Shown: positions 34,093 to 47,714, counted from the stretch's first letter. The stretch: 64,000 nt of DNA from Geomonas limicola (GCF_014193675.1 NZ_BLXZ01000002.1:62001-126000), one strand, 5' to 3'. A program made the numbers and translations. The notes: generated by a model not told the origin, from the sequence alone.

Positions 34093-35478
34093 GTGCAGCA
34101 GCTCAAGATGATCCCCAAGGTGGACAAGGTCCTGGAATGGCCTGCGGTGCGTGCTCTTTTGGAGTGCCATCCCCGGCCCCTGGTGCTGAAGGCCCTGCGC
34201 GTCGTGCTCGATGAACTGCGGGCCGCCGCCCTCAAGGGGGCGCTGGCCCAGGACGCCTTCGGCGAAGCGGCGCTCGTTACGGCCCTTACCCGGGAACTTG
34301 AGAGACTCCAGGCGCCGAGCCTCAGGCGGGTGATCAACGGCTCCGGGATCGTGATCCACACGAACCTGGGGCGCTCGATCCTCCCCGAGCCCGCCCGCCA
34401 GGCCCTGAACAACATCGCCTTTTGCTATTCGAACCTCGAGTTCGACCTGGCCCTCGGGGAGCGCGGCAGCCGCTACAGCCACGTCGAGTCGCTGATCTGC
34501 GAGCTGACCGGCGCCGAGGCCGCCATCGTGGTGAACAACAACGCCGCCGCGGTACTCCTCGCCCTCACCGCGCTTGCCAACGGCCGCGAGGCGGTGGTGT
34601 CGCGCGGCGAGCTGGTGGAGATCGGCGGTTCCTTCCGGATCCCCGACGTCATGCGGCTTTCCGGCGTGACCTTGAAGGAGGTCGGCACCACCAACCGGAC
34701 CCACCCGAAGGACTACCGCGGCGCGGTAACCCCCGAGACGGCACTTTTTCTCAAGGTACACTGCAGCAACTTCGCGGTCGTCGGTTTCACCGCCGAGGTG
34801 AGCGCGGCCGAACTGGTCGCCCTGGGCGCCGAGTGCGGCGTACCGGTGCTGGCGGACATGGGGAGCGGCAACCTGGTGGACTTCACCGGCAAACTCCCCT
34901 GCGAGGAGCCCACGGTGCAGGAGTTCGTGCGCGCCGGAGTGGACGTGATCACCTTCAGCGGCGACAAGCTGTTGGGTGGCCCGCAGGCCGGCATCATCGT
35001 AGGCAAGAAGTCCTTCATCGAACCGATGAAGAAGCATCAGCTTCTGCGCGCCCTGCGCATGGACAAGCTCACCCTCGCCTCGCTGGAGGCCACCCTGGCG
35101 CTGTACCGCGACGAACTCACGGCGCTGCGCGAGATCCCGACCCTGCGCATGCTCACCATCCCCTACCCCGAACTGGCCGAACGGGCCCGGCGCCTTATGC
35201 GCCAGCTGCGGCGCAGGATCCCCGCCGCGCTGAGCCTCACGCTCGTCGAGGGGTTCTCCCAGGCCGGCGGTGGCACGCTGCCGCTTTTGAACCTCCCCAC
35301 CCTGCTCATCGAGGTGCGCCGCGAGGGGCTCTCCCCCAACGACATCGAGACCGCCCTGCGTGGTTTCCGCGTCCCGGTCATCGGCCGGATCTCCAAGGGT
35401 GGTTTCCTGCTCGACCCGCGCACCCTCCTGGAGAGCGATCTCGCCGACCTCGCCGCGGCACTCACCTCGCTTGCCTGA
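34093..35478 (+). CDS. selA: L-seryl-tRNA(Sec) selenium transferase
   Basis: PLP enzyme of 461 residues that converts seryl-tRNA(Sec) to selenocysteinyl-tRNA(Sec) using selenophosphate. The N-terminal MIPKVDKVLEWP and the fold-type I core (VINGSGIVIHTNLGRSILPE, AAIVVNNNAAAVLLAL, VPVLADMGSGNLVDF) match SelA. The PLP lysine is in ITFSGDKLLGGPQAGIIVG. I chose the GTG at 34093, with GGGAGG just upstream; an ATG at 34075 is open but adds a Gly-rich stretch without homology. SelB, SelD and tRNA-Sec are not in this window. The gene implies that the organism makes selenoproteins. Confidence 0.94.
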   Translation: MQQLKMIPKVDKVLEWPAVRALLECHPRPLVLKALRVVLDELRAAALKGALAQDAFGEAALVTALTRELERLQAPSLRRVINGSGIVIHTNLGRSILPEPARQALNNIAFCYSNLEFDLALGERGSRYSHVESLICELTGAEAAIVVNNNAAAVLLALTALANGREAVVSRGELVEIGGSFRIPDVMRLSGVTLKEVGTTNRTHPKDYRGAVTPETALFLKVHCSNFAVVGFTAEVSAAELVALGAECGVPVLADMGSGNLVDFTGKLPCEEPTVQEFVRAGVDVITFSGDKLLGGPQAGIIVGKKSFIEPMKKHQLLRALRMDKLTLASLEATLALYRDELTALREIPTLRMLTIPYPELAERARRLMRQLRRRIPAALSLTLVEGFSQAGGGTLPLLNLPTLLIEVRREGLSPNDIETALRGFRVPVIGRISKGGFLLDPRTLLESDLADLAAALTSLA

Positions 35479-35508
35479 AGCTGGGGACCCCACGGCTGCA
35501 CGAAGTTC

Positions 35509-35537
35509 TTGGATATTTGAGCGCGCCGCTGTATAAT
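35509..35537 (+). promoter_or_regulatory. Sigma-70-type promoter of ispD-ispF
   Basis: TTGGAT at 35509-35514 and a perfect TATAAT at 35532-35537 are separated by 17 bp. The ispD ATG is 27 bp downstream. Confidence 0.65.
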
Positions 35538-35563
35538 CGGCCCCTTATACCAGAGACACTTTC

Positions 35564-36274
35564 ATGAGGCTTCCTGTGAAAAAGATCTACGCCCTGATAC
35601 CTGCCGCGGGGATGGGAAAGCGGATGGGGGCGGGGCAGAACAAGCAGTACCTGCAACTCGCGGGAAGACCGATCCTGGCGCACACCCTCGAGGTGTTCCA
35701 GGAAGCCCCCTTCATCGACGGCATCTACCTGATCACCCCGGAGTCCGAGATCCCCTTCTGCCGCAGCGAGGTGGTGGAGCGCTACGGTTTTTCCAAGGTG
35801 CGCGCCGTGGTGCCGGGGGGTGCCGAGCGCCAGCACTCGGTCTACAACGGTCTGCGTGCCATCGAAGCGGCGGGACCCGACGACCTGGTGCTGATCCACG
35901 ACGGGGTGCGCCCCTTCGTGACCCAGGCCATCCTCAAGGCCGCGGCCGACGCCGCCGAGAGCTTCGGCGGCTGCGTCGTGGCGGTGCCGGTGAAGGACAC
36001 CGTGAAGGTGGCCCGCGACGGGATCGTCACCGCAACCCCGCCCCGTGAAGATCTCTGGCTCGCCCAGACGCCGCAGGCCTTCCGCTACAGCATGATCCGC
36101 GCGGCGCACGACGCGGCGGCCGCCCAGGGGTTCCTGGGGACCGACGACGCCTCGCTCTTCGAGCGCCAGGGATGGCCGCTGCACCTGGTTTCCGGCGACT
36201 ACCGCAACATCAAGATCACCACGCCCGAGGACATGATCCTCGCCGAGGCGTTTTTAAACCATGCGCAGCACTGA
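35564..36274 (+). CDS. ispD: 2-C-methyl-D-erythritol 4-phosphate cytidylyltransferase
   Basis: Third enzyme of the non-mevalonate (MEP) isoprenoid pathway: forms CDP-methylerythritol from MEP and CTP. It has 236 residues. The CTP-binding loop is [20 protein letters not shown], and the substrate region includes [12 protein letters not shown] and the C-terminal [20 protein letters not shown]. Start at ATG 35564; a GTG four codons later has a GAGG-like site and cannot be excluded. It is followed by ispF after 21 bp, the classic pairing of consecutive pathway genes. Confidence 0.96.
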   Translation: MRLPVKKIYALIPAAGMGKRMGAGQNKQYLQLAGRPILAHTLEVFQEAPFIDGIYLITPESEIPFCRSEVVERYGFSKVRAVVPGGAERQHSVYNGLRAIEAAGPDDLVLIHDGVRPFVTQAILKAAADAAESFGGCVVAVPVKDTVKVARDGIVTATPPREDLWLAQTPQAFRYSMIRAAHDAAAAQGFLGTDDASLFERQGWPLHLVSGDYRNIKITTPEDMILAEAFLNHAQH

Positions 36275-36295
36275 TATCAAGAAAGGGGGACTTCA

Positions 36296-36772
36296 ATGAG
36301 GATTGGACACGGCTACGACGTACACCGGCTGGTTGCCGGCAGAAAGCTCATCCTGGGCGGCGTCGACGTCCCCTACACCAAGGGCCTTTTGGGGCACTCG
36401 GACGCCGACGTGCTCCTGCACGCACTCTCGGACGCCATCCTGGGCGCCATCGGCGAGGGTGACATCGGCAAGCACTTCCCGGACACCGACCCCGCCTACA
36501 AGGGGGCGGACAGCCTGAAGCTCTTGCGCCACGTGATGGCGCTCGCCGACGCCAAGGGGTACCGGATCGGCAACGTCGACGTCACCGTGGTGGCACAGCG
36601 CCCGAAGCTTGCCGGCTACATACCGCAGATGCGGGTGAACATCGCGCGCACCCTCTCCTGCGACGAGGAGCGTGTCAACGTGAAGGCGACGACCACCGAG
36701 GAGCTCGGCTTCGCCGGCCGCGGCGAGGGGATCGCTTCCTACGCGGTGGCACTTCTGGAAAACAAGCGCTAG
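36296..36772 (+). CDS. ispF: 2-C-methyl-D-erythritol 2,4-cyclodiphosphate synthase
   Basis: Fifth enzyme of the MEP pathway: cyclises CDP-ME-2-phosphate to ME-cyclodiphosphate with release of CMP. It has 158 residues and forms a trimer with zinc. The metal-site motif [12 protein letters not shown] is at the N-terminus, [21 protein letters not shown] carries the third ligand, and the C-terminal [16 protein letters not shown] binds the cytidine. AAAGGGGGA before the ATG provides the ribosome-binding site. Confidence 0.97.
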   Translation: MRIGHGYDVHRLVAGRKLILGGVDVPYTKGLLGHSDADVLLHALSDAILGAIGEGDIGKHFPDTDPAYKGADSLKLLRHVMALADAKGYRIGNVDVTVVAQRPKLAGYIPQMRVNIARTLSCDEERVNVKATTTEELGFAGRGEGIASYAVALLENKR

Positions 36773-36924
36773 CGGTTTGCCGCGGCAGACAGCGTAAGCG
36801 TATAACGAGAGCGGCAGCACCCGGCCGCAGCGACGTACCAGCGCAAGGCAGAGCAGCTTCCGCTTAACGAAAAGACCAACTACTCCAACGCGCCTCACTC
36901 ATGAAGGCGCCCGGGATCGAGCTT

Positions 36925-38607
<1,683 letters not shown>

Positions 38608-38613
38608 AGCCTT

Positions 38614-38703
38614 ACCACAGAGGCGCACTGAGAAACACAGGGGAAGACCTGAAAGTCGTGTTACTTTAGGTTTTCCTCTGTGTCCCTGCGTGTCCTCTGT
38701 GGT
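38614..38703. repeat. 90-bp imperfect palindrome between glnS and cysS
   Basis: Arms of about 40 bases begin ACCACAGAGG and end CCTCTGTGGT. They pair almost throughout (inner parts CACAGGGGAA with TTTCCTCTGTG, and ACCT with AGGT) around a loop near 38656-38664. It belongs to the CACAGAG-type dispersed repeats seen in this group of bacteria. It may form a long hairpin in the message. Confidence 0.65.
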
Positions 38704-38757
38704 TCACGCTTTTACTGGATTCACGTTTTTACTGCACTAACCAAAGAGGAAATCCCC

Positions 38758-40200
<1,443 letters not shown>

Positions 40201-40227
40201 GAATAGTCTGTCAATATGTTGTCGTTT

Positions 40228-40352
40228 CTGTCAGAAGCGTGGCAGGGAAGGCGTGTGCCGGGGGTGCGTTGGCCGGCACGTCCTGGATGACGGAAAGGGG
40301 GTGGCCCGGTTCTCAAACCGGCCGCCGCTTTCCGCTACCCTGTGCCAGACAG
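40228..40352 (+). ncRNA. Candidate multibranch structured RNA downstream of cysS
   Basis: Complementary segments nest like a closed junction. CTGTC (40228) pairs with GACAG (40348-40352), and GGCAGGG (40241) pairs with CCCTGTGCC across a small bulge. Inside are two hairpins, GTGCCGG/CCGGCAC (40255-40279) and GGAAAG/CTTTCC (40292-40333), the latter with an inner CCGGTT/AACCGG stem. An intrinsic terminator follows at 40371. I tested tRNA, tRNA-Sec, SRP RNA and cobalamin switch motifs by eye and none fits. It could be the 3' UTR of cysS or a separate RNA. Confidence 0.35.
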
Positions 40353-40370
40353 GTGGCGGCAAAAGGATAC

Positions 40371-40402
40371 AAAAAAAGGCCGCTACGAGCGGCCGTTTTT
40401 TT
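40371..40402. terminator. Bidirectional terminator between cysS/RNA and the RHH gene
   Basis: Seven A, then GGCCGC, loop TACGA, GCGGCC, and G plus seven T. It can end plus-strand transcripts from cysS and minus-strand transcripts of the ribbon-helix-helix gene. Confidence 0.85.
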
Positions 40403-40428
40403 GGTGTGTGGTGGGTTCAGGCGGCCCG

Positions 40429-40602
40429 TTAGGCCGCCTGTTTGTCCATCGCCCTCGACTTCACGAGCTCCATAGCTTCGCGCATGATGTCGGAGACGCT
40501 CTTCTTGGTGCTCAGCATGATCTGCTCAAGGGTCTCGCGCTCTGCGTCGCTGATCCTCATGGAAATGACGTTGTACCTCGGATTTTCTCTCATTCTGCCC
40601 AT
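40429..40602 (-). CDS. Small ribbon-helix-helix (CopG/Arc-like) DNA-binding protein
   Basis: Protein of 57 residues. The pattern PRYNVISMRISDAERETLEQ followed by IMLSTKKSVSDIMREAMELV is the beta-strand, helix A, helix B order of ribbon-helix-helix proteins. These bind DNA as dimers through the strand. No toxin partner is adjacent. I chose ATG 40602 with AAGGGG eight bases upstream; a GTG at 40611 is also open. A near-consensus sigma-54 promoter and a palindromic activator-like site lie upstream, and the sigma-54 regulator gene is the next gene. A bidirectional terminator follows. Confidence 0.75.
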   Translation of the reverse strand: MGRMRENPRYNVISMRISDAERETLEQIMLSTKKSVSDIMREAMELVKSRAMDKQAA

Positions 40603-40654
40603 TTTGTTCACCCCTTAGGTTATGTGTGAAATGATGTGCTACACGCCCATAATA

Positions 40655-40672
40655 TTGCTATATGCGTGCCAA
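40655..40672 (-). promoter_or_regulatory. Sigma-54 (-24/-12) promoter of the RHH gene
   Basis: On the minus strand TTGGCACGCATATAGCAA matches YTGGCACG-N4-TTGCA at all but one position (TAGCA for TTGCA), with exact spacing. It lies about 55 bp before the start codon. The surrounding 200 bp is AT-rich. Confidence 0.65.
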
Positions 40673-40767
40673 GCACCCAAAATGGTTATGTGTCTACATA
40701 ACTCTCTGTAATCCCACGCGATTTAAAAACAGCATTAATATTTTGTTATATTTCTCCGTATACAAAG

Positions 40768-40785
40768 TGCGCCACTTTTGGCACA
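40768..40785. promoter_or_regulatory. Palindromic activator-like site (UAS), copy 1
   Basis: TGCGCCA-CTTT-TGGCACA is an inverted repeat of 7 bp arms with a 4-bp spacer. It lies about 115 bp upstream of the -24/-12 promoter of the RHH gene, a normal distance for a sigma-54 enhancer site. A near-identical site lies upstream of the sigma-54 regulator gene (43182-43199). Confidence 0.5.
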
Positions 40786-40847
40786 GGCTTGCCAAATCTA
40801 CCCAATTGTATCATTTTGACCTATCCGGGGCTGCCCTGTTCTGAAAT

Positions 40848-43133
<2,286 letters not shown>

Positions 43134-43181
43134 GGCGCCTCGTGTAGGATTTTTGCGCCACTATAAACCATTCCCGAAAAG

Positions 43182-43199
43182 TGTGCAAGAAATGGCACA
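43182..43199. promoter_or_regulatory. Palindromic activator-like site (UAS), copy 2
   Basis: TGTGCAA-GAAA-TGGCACA has the same 7-4-7 design as the site at 40768-40785 and lies 49 bp upstream of the sigma-54 regulator start. It could be the regulator's own binding site, for autoregulation or for a plus-strand transcript. Confidence 0.45.
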
Positions 43200-43281
43200 G
43201 CTCCTTGCAAAGGGAAACAGCCGATGCCATTTGGGGGGTGAACCAGGCTTGGGGTCCCAGGGCAGGAAACGCACTTTGGAC

Positions 43282-43321
43282 AAAAAAAACCCTAGCGACT
43301 AGGAGGGCAAGTCAGCTAGGG
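43282..43321 (-). terminator. Minus-strand terminator-like hairpin upstream of the regulator
   Basis: On the minus strand CCCTAGC pairs with GCTAGGG across an 18-base loop and is followed by eight T. It would stop transcripts arriving from the right before the regulator gene, or act as an attenuator of its leader. Confidence 0.45.
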
Positions 43322-43387
43322 GAAGGAGGATCCGACGATCCTCCGCAACTCTAAACTTTGATTTTATTATAGCCCCCACCCCCACAC

Positions 43388-43419
43388 GCCGCAAGGTACT
43401 TATTTAGCGGCTTTTTTTC
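43388..43419 (+). terminator. Plus-strand terminator in the gap
   Basis: GCCGC and GCGGC form a short stem around 13 bases, followed by seven T. No plus-strand gene lies upstream within 400 bp, so it may end a small RNA. Confidence 0.45.
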
Positions 43420-43574
43420 GTAGTCCCATGTCGGTATCGCGGCTACAGGGGCATAGGCTGCTGCACCGCCGAGAATTGCGCCTGCGCCCCGTGCTGTGCT
43501 ATACCTCTGCTTAGTGGTGAATATACCGAGAAAGCGGCCTGGCTGCGGTCCTGCCGGTCCTCCTGGAGTCTCTT

Positions 43575-45023
43575 ATGCGTACCTTTCGCGCCGCCGCGTG
43601 GCGGCTGCTGTTCATCGTAACCCTGGTCCTGGCCCCGTTGCTGGTCAAGGCGGCTGGGATCCCCAAACTGGCGGCCCCTCCGGTGGGCGAGCGCTGGTTC
43701 ACCATCATCGTCGGCGGTGAGCGGGTCGGTTTCGCCCACCTGAGCATCGCCGAGGTACCCGACGGCTACCGGATCGACAGCGACGGCAGCGTCAAGATGC
43801 GGATCATGGCGGTTTCTCGCGAGGCCACCACCAAGGAGAGCTATCTGGTGGGACGGGATCTCGCCCTGCGCTCCTTCAGCGCCGAAAGCCGGATCGACGG
43901 CAGCCCTCTCTCGGTGCGCGGCGAACTGACCCCCAAGGGGATCAGGGTCATCACGGAATCAGGTGACGGCAAAAAGGAGCGCACCCTGAAAGCAAAGGGG
44001 CCGGTTTACCCCCCGCCGGTACTTAACTTCTACCCGCTCATCCAGGGAACCCCCACTGGCAAGACTCTTAAGCTCGCCATGCTGGACAGCGAGTCGGTAA
44101 AGGTGAAACAGGTAAAGGTCGAGGTGGTCGGCGTCGAGACCCTTCCCCCGCAGGGGACCTTGGTGCACCTGCGTAACGACCTGTATCCCGTGGTCGACAA
44201 CGACATCTGGGTCGACCTGAAGGGGAACACTGTGAAAGAATCGGTACGCGACGACCTGGTGCTGACCATCGCAGAGCAAGAAACGACCGCCAAGGCAGCC
44301 TTGGCCGAGGCGGCTCTGGCCAAAGGCGACCTGGCCCTCGATTTCAGCCTGGTGAAGCTGAACCCGCCGCTGGAGCGCCCCACGCAGCTGAAAAAGCTGG
44401 TGCTCGACCTCACCGGAATCCCGGCCGGCTTTCCGCTTTTGCAGGGGAGCGGGCAACAGGTGAACCGTCTGGACGGCGGCACGGTCCGCTTCCTCCTCCC
44501 CAATCCGGCGCTCCAGGCAGCGTCTGCCGAGCCACCCGGGGCGGCCGACCTGGAACCGGGCCAACGCATCCCCAGCGACAACCCGAAGATCGCAGCCCTG
44601 AAAAACGAAATCCTCAGTTCCCAGAAGGATCCGGCCCAGGCCGTGCGGCTCCTGGTTCAGTGGGTCGCCCGCGAGATCAAGCCTGCCGTGACCGACAACC
44701 AGTCACCGGTCGAAACCCTCACCTCCCGGGCCGGCAACTGCCAGACCCACACCAGGCTCTACACCGCGCTGGCGAGGAGCGCCGGCATCCCGACCCGCTT
44801 CGTTTCCGGGTTGGTCTACGCCGACGGTAAGGGATTTCTCTACCACGCCTGGGCCGAGAGCTACCTGAACGGCACCTGGGTCCCCGTCGACCCGACCTTC
44901 GGCGAGGTTCCCGCCAACCTTACCCACCTGAAACTGGTGCAGGGCGACAGCAACGACGACCTGGCCCTCTTGGCAGGGGTGATCGGCAGGGTCAAGGCCA
45001 AGGTCGTGGAGCTGGCTTACTAG
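43575..45023 (+). CDS. Transglutaminase-like domain protein, exported
   Basis: Protein of 482 residues with an N-terminal signal peptide (hydrophobic LLFIVTLVLAPLLVKAAG). The middle is a beta-rich domain of unknown function. The C-terminal part is a transglutaminase/cysteine-protease-like domain with all three catalytic residues visible: Cys in SRAGNCQTHTRLYTALARSA, His in GFLYHAWAESYLNGTW and Asp in WVPVDPTFGEVPANL. It probably acts in the periplasm on peptides or proteins. A hairpin terminator follows the stop. Its neighbours do not suggest a substrate. Confidence 0.85.
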   Translation: MRTFRAAAWRLLFIVTLVLAPLLVKAAGIPKLAAPPVGERWFTIIVGGERVGFAHLSIAEVPDGYRIDSDGSVKMRIMAVSREATTKESYLVGRDLALRSFSAESRIDGSPLSVRGELTPKGIRVITESGDGKKERTLKAKGPVYPPPVLNFYPLIQGTPTGKTLKLAMLDSESVKVKQVKVEVVGVETLPPQGTLVHLRNDLYPVVDNDIWVDLKGNTVKESVRDDLVLTIAEQETTAKAALAEAALAKGDLALDFSLVKLNPPLERPTQLKKLVLDLTGIPAGFPLLQGSGQQVNRLDGGTVRFLLPNPALQAASAEPPGAADLEPGQRIPSDNPKIAALKNEILSSQKDPAQAVRLLVQWVAREIKPAVTDNQSPVETLTSRAGNCQTHTRLYTALARSAGIPTRFVSGLVYADGKGFLYHAWAESYLNGTWVPVDPTFGEVPANLTHLKLVQGDSNDDLALLAGVIGRVKAKVVELAY

Positions 45024-45044
45024 CCGGTTGGTATGGCAATAACG

Positions 45045-45076
45045 AGGTCCCGTCTTTCTGGCGGGACCTTTTTTTG
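45045..45076 (+). terminator. Rho-independent terminator
   Basis: GGTCCCG and CGGGACC form the stem around TCTTTCTGG, followed by seven T. It ends the transglutaminase-like gene and lies between convergent genes. Confidence 0.85.
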
Positions 45077-45102
45077 CGTCCACGCCTTGGAAGAGTAAGC
45101 CC

Positions 45103-45642
45103 CTAGTTGAGGTGCAGCAGCGGATAGCGCTCCAACTCTTCCCGGGTCCACAGCGAAAGTCCCGCCCGCGGGCCGACCGTCTCCAGGGCGACGATGACGT
45201 CCGGATCTTCGAAGCTGATCTCACCCTCGTTGCCCGCCATCTGCAGCCCCTCGAGCAGGTAGGTGTCCAGAAAACGCTCCTCGTCCAGACTGGAGAGCTT
45301 TCCCTTGAAGCCACGCCGGTGCATGCGCAGATGGAAGCTGCGCCCCCCCAGTTCGGGAAGCCAGCGATTGACCGCGCGGCGCGCCTTCCCCTCGAAATCC
45401 GCCGCACTCTGGAAGGAAAAGGTTTCGAACACCGGCATGACCCGTGCCAGCGGAGCCAAGGCCTCGGGGTCACGCAGGGCCTCACGACGCAGCGTTTCCA
45501 GCAGCTGCCGGGGTTCCTCCTGGTGCATGAGCAGGATGTTGAAGTAGTCGGTGCGATCGACGTTGCCGTAGTGCTCCAGAAGCTTGCGCGCCGGATTGAA
45601 CCCACCCTCGTTGACGGTGATCACCACGTTCCAGTCGTGCAT
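45103..45642 (-). CDS. THUMP domain protein
   Basis: Protein of 179 residues. It opens HDWNVVITVNEGGFNPARKLL and contains FHLRMHRRGFKGKLSSLDEE and ALETVGPRAGLSLWTREELE, which fit a THUMP RNA-binding domain (ferredoxin-like plus KH-like). No methyltransferase or ThiI domain is attached. Stand-alone THUMP proteins may help tRNA modification, but the role is unknown. It is a single minus-strand gene between converging and co-directional units. Confidence 0.75.
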   Translation of the reverse strand: MHDWNVVITVNEGGFNPARKLLEHYGNVDRTDYFNILLMHQEEPRQLLETLRREALRDPEALAPLARVMPVFETFSFQSAADFEGKARRAVNRWLPELGGRSFHLRMHRRGFKGKLSSLDEERFLDTYLLEGLQMAGNEGEISFEDPDVIVALETVGPRAGLSLWTREELERYPLLHLN

Positions 45643-45926
45643 CGCCTCCTCCTCCCAGCCAACGGCACAACCGCTGTCCGAAATTCCGGAATCACATTAA
45701 CGGGCCCCAAGAAACTCGCAAAGTCTAACATGGCATCGAAAACTGTCAAAGCTGCCGAGACTTTTCTGGTTGGAAGACGGGCAAGTGCCAATGAATAAGC
45801 GGGATGTGGAGCTTTCGGGGGATAAACGAAGGAGAGGGAGTGGGGGAAGGTGTACGGGAGAGGAGACAGTTGGTGCGCGTTACCAGGGATTTCCGAAAGA
45901 AGGGGCGAGGGCCTGGAGAGGGGGCC

Positions 45927-46766
45927 CTAGCGTCCCATGGTCTCCACGATCTCGCGGCGGGCTTCACCGATGGTGAGCGGAATGCGGGAGAAGGGAACCC
46001 CCTCCTCGTGTTTCAGCTTGTAGATCAGTTCGGCTATGTGCGGCAGACGCAACTTCACCTGCTGCAGTTCTTCGGGGGCGGTGAAGACCTCTTCCGGGGT
46101 TCCGCCACGCACCAGGCGGCCGCGGCTTAGGATATGGAGCCGGTGCAGGAAGATGGGGACCAGGTCCACGCTGTGGGTGGCCATGACGATGGTAACACCC
46201 TGTTCGCGGTTGAGCCGGGTCAAGAGCTCCATCATCCGGTACTCGCCCATGGGATCGAGCCCCGCCGTCGGCTCGTCCAGCAAGAGGATCTCGTGCCCCA
46301 TGGCGAGGAGCCCGGCGATGCAGACCCGCTTCTTCTGGCCGTAGCTCAGGTTGTGAATCCCCTTGCTGGCGAACTCTGCCATGTCGACGCTGGCCAGGGC
46401 CGCCAGTACCCGCTCGCGCACCTCCGGTTCGGCGCACCCCATGTTGCGCGGCCCGAACGCGGTGTCCTCGAAGACCGTGGTGGCAAAGAGCTGATCGTCG
46501 GGGTTTTGGAAGACCAGGCCCACCTTGCGGTAGATGTCGCGCGGGTGCAGGCGGGTCACGTTCTCACCGTCCAGGAGCACCTCGCCCCGGTACCCCTTGA
46601 TGAGGCCGTCCATGATCTTGAGCAGGGTGGTTTTCCCCGAACCGTTGGAGCCGAGGATCCCGGTAAACTCGCCACGCGCCACCTCGAGGTGCAAGTCGGC
46701 GAGCGCAACGGTGCCGTCGGCGTAGGTGTACTGCTCGAGGTTGACGGAAATCCTGACCGGGTTCAC
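45927..46766 (-). CDS. cbiO: Cobalt ECF-type transporter ATPase CbiO
   Basis: ABC ATPase of 279 residues that powers cobalt import with CbiM, CbiN and CbiQ. Walker A is GILGSNGSGKTTLLK, the Q-loop is in VGLVFQNPDDQLFATTVFED, the signature is NLSYGQKKRVCIAG, and Walker B is ILLLDEPTAGLDP. The Q-loop sequence QNPDDQLF is typical of the ECF/cobalt class. It is the last gene of the cobamide operon, 32 bp after cbiQ. Confidence 0.95.
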   Translation of the reverse strand: MNPVRISVNLEQYTYADGTVALADLHLEVARGEFTGILGSNGSGKTTLLKIMDGLIKGYRGEVLLDGENVTRLHPRDIYRKVGLVFQNPDDQLFATTVFEDTAFGPRNMGCAEPEVRERVLAALASVDMAEFASKGIHNLSYGQKKRVCIAGLLAMGHEILLLDEPTAGLDPMGEYRMMELLTRLNREQGVTIVMATHSVDLVPIFLHRLHILSRGRLVRGGTPEEVFTAPEELQQVKLRLPHIAELIYKLKHEEGVPFSRIPLTIGEARREIVETMGR

Positions 46767-46798
46767 GAAGGTTCCTTAAAGGGCGGCAGCGCGCGCCG

Positions 46799-47557
46799 TC
46801 AGATGAAGCGGATGAGCGCCAGGGAGCTCACGAAGATGAGCGAGCAAAAGACCTCGCGCGCCACGAAAGGCTTATGCAAGAGCATCGGCATCTGGCCGTC
46901 ATAGCCGCGCTGTACCATGGCGGTGGTGACGCTCTGGCTGTTGTCGAAGGCCTTGATGACCAGCACGCCGGCAAGCGTGCCGAACGAGCTCAGGCCGCGC
47001 CGGTAGCCGACGTAGCCAAGCCGGTTGCGCTGGGCATGGTAGACCACCTGGGCGTCCTCCAGAAGCAGGAACAGGTAGCGCCAGGCGAAGAGTGCTACGT
47101 CGATGAGCGCCTGGGGGACCCGCAGCCAGGAGAGCGCCGCCATCAGTTCCGTGAAGGGGGTCGAGAAGCCGACCACGGCCAGGACAGTGACCCCGCCGGC
47201 GATCCGGCCGACGATCTGCAGCCCCTCCCACAGCCCGTCCCGGTGCCCCACCAGCTCGATGCCGGCGACGCGCCAGGTAAAGAGCGCGACGCTGCCGGCG
47301 CAGAAGAGCTTGAGCACCAGGACCGTGACGGCGATGAAGGCGGGTTCCGAGAAGCGCAACGCCAGGGTTTTCAGAGTAACTCCGAGGTTCAGGCAAAGGA
47401 CCAGCGACACCACCGTCACCAGGAGAGGAAAGCCGATTCCCTGTGAGCTGATCACCAGCCCCAGAAGCGCGAACGCGCTCAACAGCTTGATCCGCGGATC
47501 GAGGCTGCTGACCCAGTGGGAAGGATCGAAGTTCTGTCGGCTGAGGTGATGGTGCAT
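46799..47557 (-). CDS. cbiQ: Cobalt ECF-type transporter transmembrane protein CbiQ
   Basis: T-component of the cobalt importer, 252 residues with about five membrane segments. The conserved cytoplasmic coupling region includes ALFAWRYLFLLLEDAQVVYH and NRLGYVGYRRGLSSFGTLAG, and the Ala-Arg-Gly-type motif lies in AMVQRGYDGQMP. The N-terminal HWVSSLDPRIKLLSAFALLG is a CbiQ hallmark. The family start is ATG 47557; the longer frame to 47590 is not needed. It sits between the small CbiN-like gene and cbiO. Confidence 0.94.
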   Translation of the reverse strand: MHHHLSRQNFDPSHWVSSLDPRIKLLSAFALLGLVISSQGIGFPLLVTVVSLVLCLNLGVTLKTLALRFSEPAFIAVTVLVLKLFCAGSVALFTWRVAGIELVGHRDGLWEGLQIVGRIAGGVTVLAVVGFSTPFTELMAALSWLRVPQALIDVALFAWRYLFLLLEDAQVVYHAQRNRLGYVGYRRGLSSFGTLAGVLVIKAFDNSQSVTTAMVQRGYDGQMPMLLHKPFVAREVFCSLIFVSSLALIRFI

Positions 47558-47714
47558 GGTAACGGTTCCTCGAGGTGGTACGGTCCCCAAGCAGCAGGCC
47601 GTCGGGCACAGTAGCAGAAGAGTGCGGCAAACTCAACCCTTGAGGCCACTTGCTCTCCAGCGACGGTCGGGGGCGAATCATCATCCCCCTCCCCGTCTCC
47701 CCGTCTTCCCGGCG

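Larger units (their letters stand above)
43134..43574. other. 441-bp gap with an activator-like site and several hairpins
   Basis: No protein gene is supported. Going left to right it holds the half-site TGCGCCA (43154), the palindrome at 43182-43199, a minus-facing terminator-like hairpin with eight T (43282-43321), a perfect GGAGGATC/GATCCTCC hairpin (43327-43346) and a plus-facing terminator (43388-43419). The arrangement suggests one or two short RNAs between the sensor-regulator gene and the transglutaminase gene. Confidence 0.5.

Noticed and set aside
40228..40352. selC (tRNA-Sec) suggested by the nearby selA gene
   Set aside because: There is no T-loop consensus, no 7-base anticodon loop with TCA and no CCA-type acceptor end; the hairpin with CTCAAA has the wrong loop geometry.
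40779..40796. Sigma-54 promoter TGGCAC-N4-TTGC on the plus strand
   Set aside because: The spacer is one base too short, and the sequence is better explained by the palindrome and a TTTGGCA/TGCCAAA inverted repeat.
43191..43209. Sigma-54 promoter TGGCAC-N6-TTGC on the plus strand
   Set aside because: The spacer between the two elements is one base too long, and spacing is strict for sigma-54 holoenzyme.
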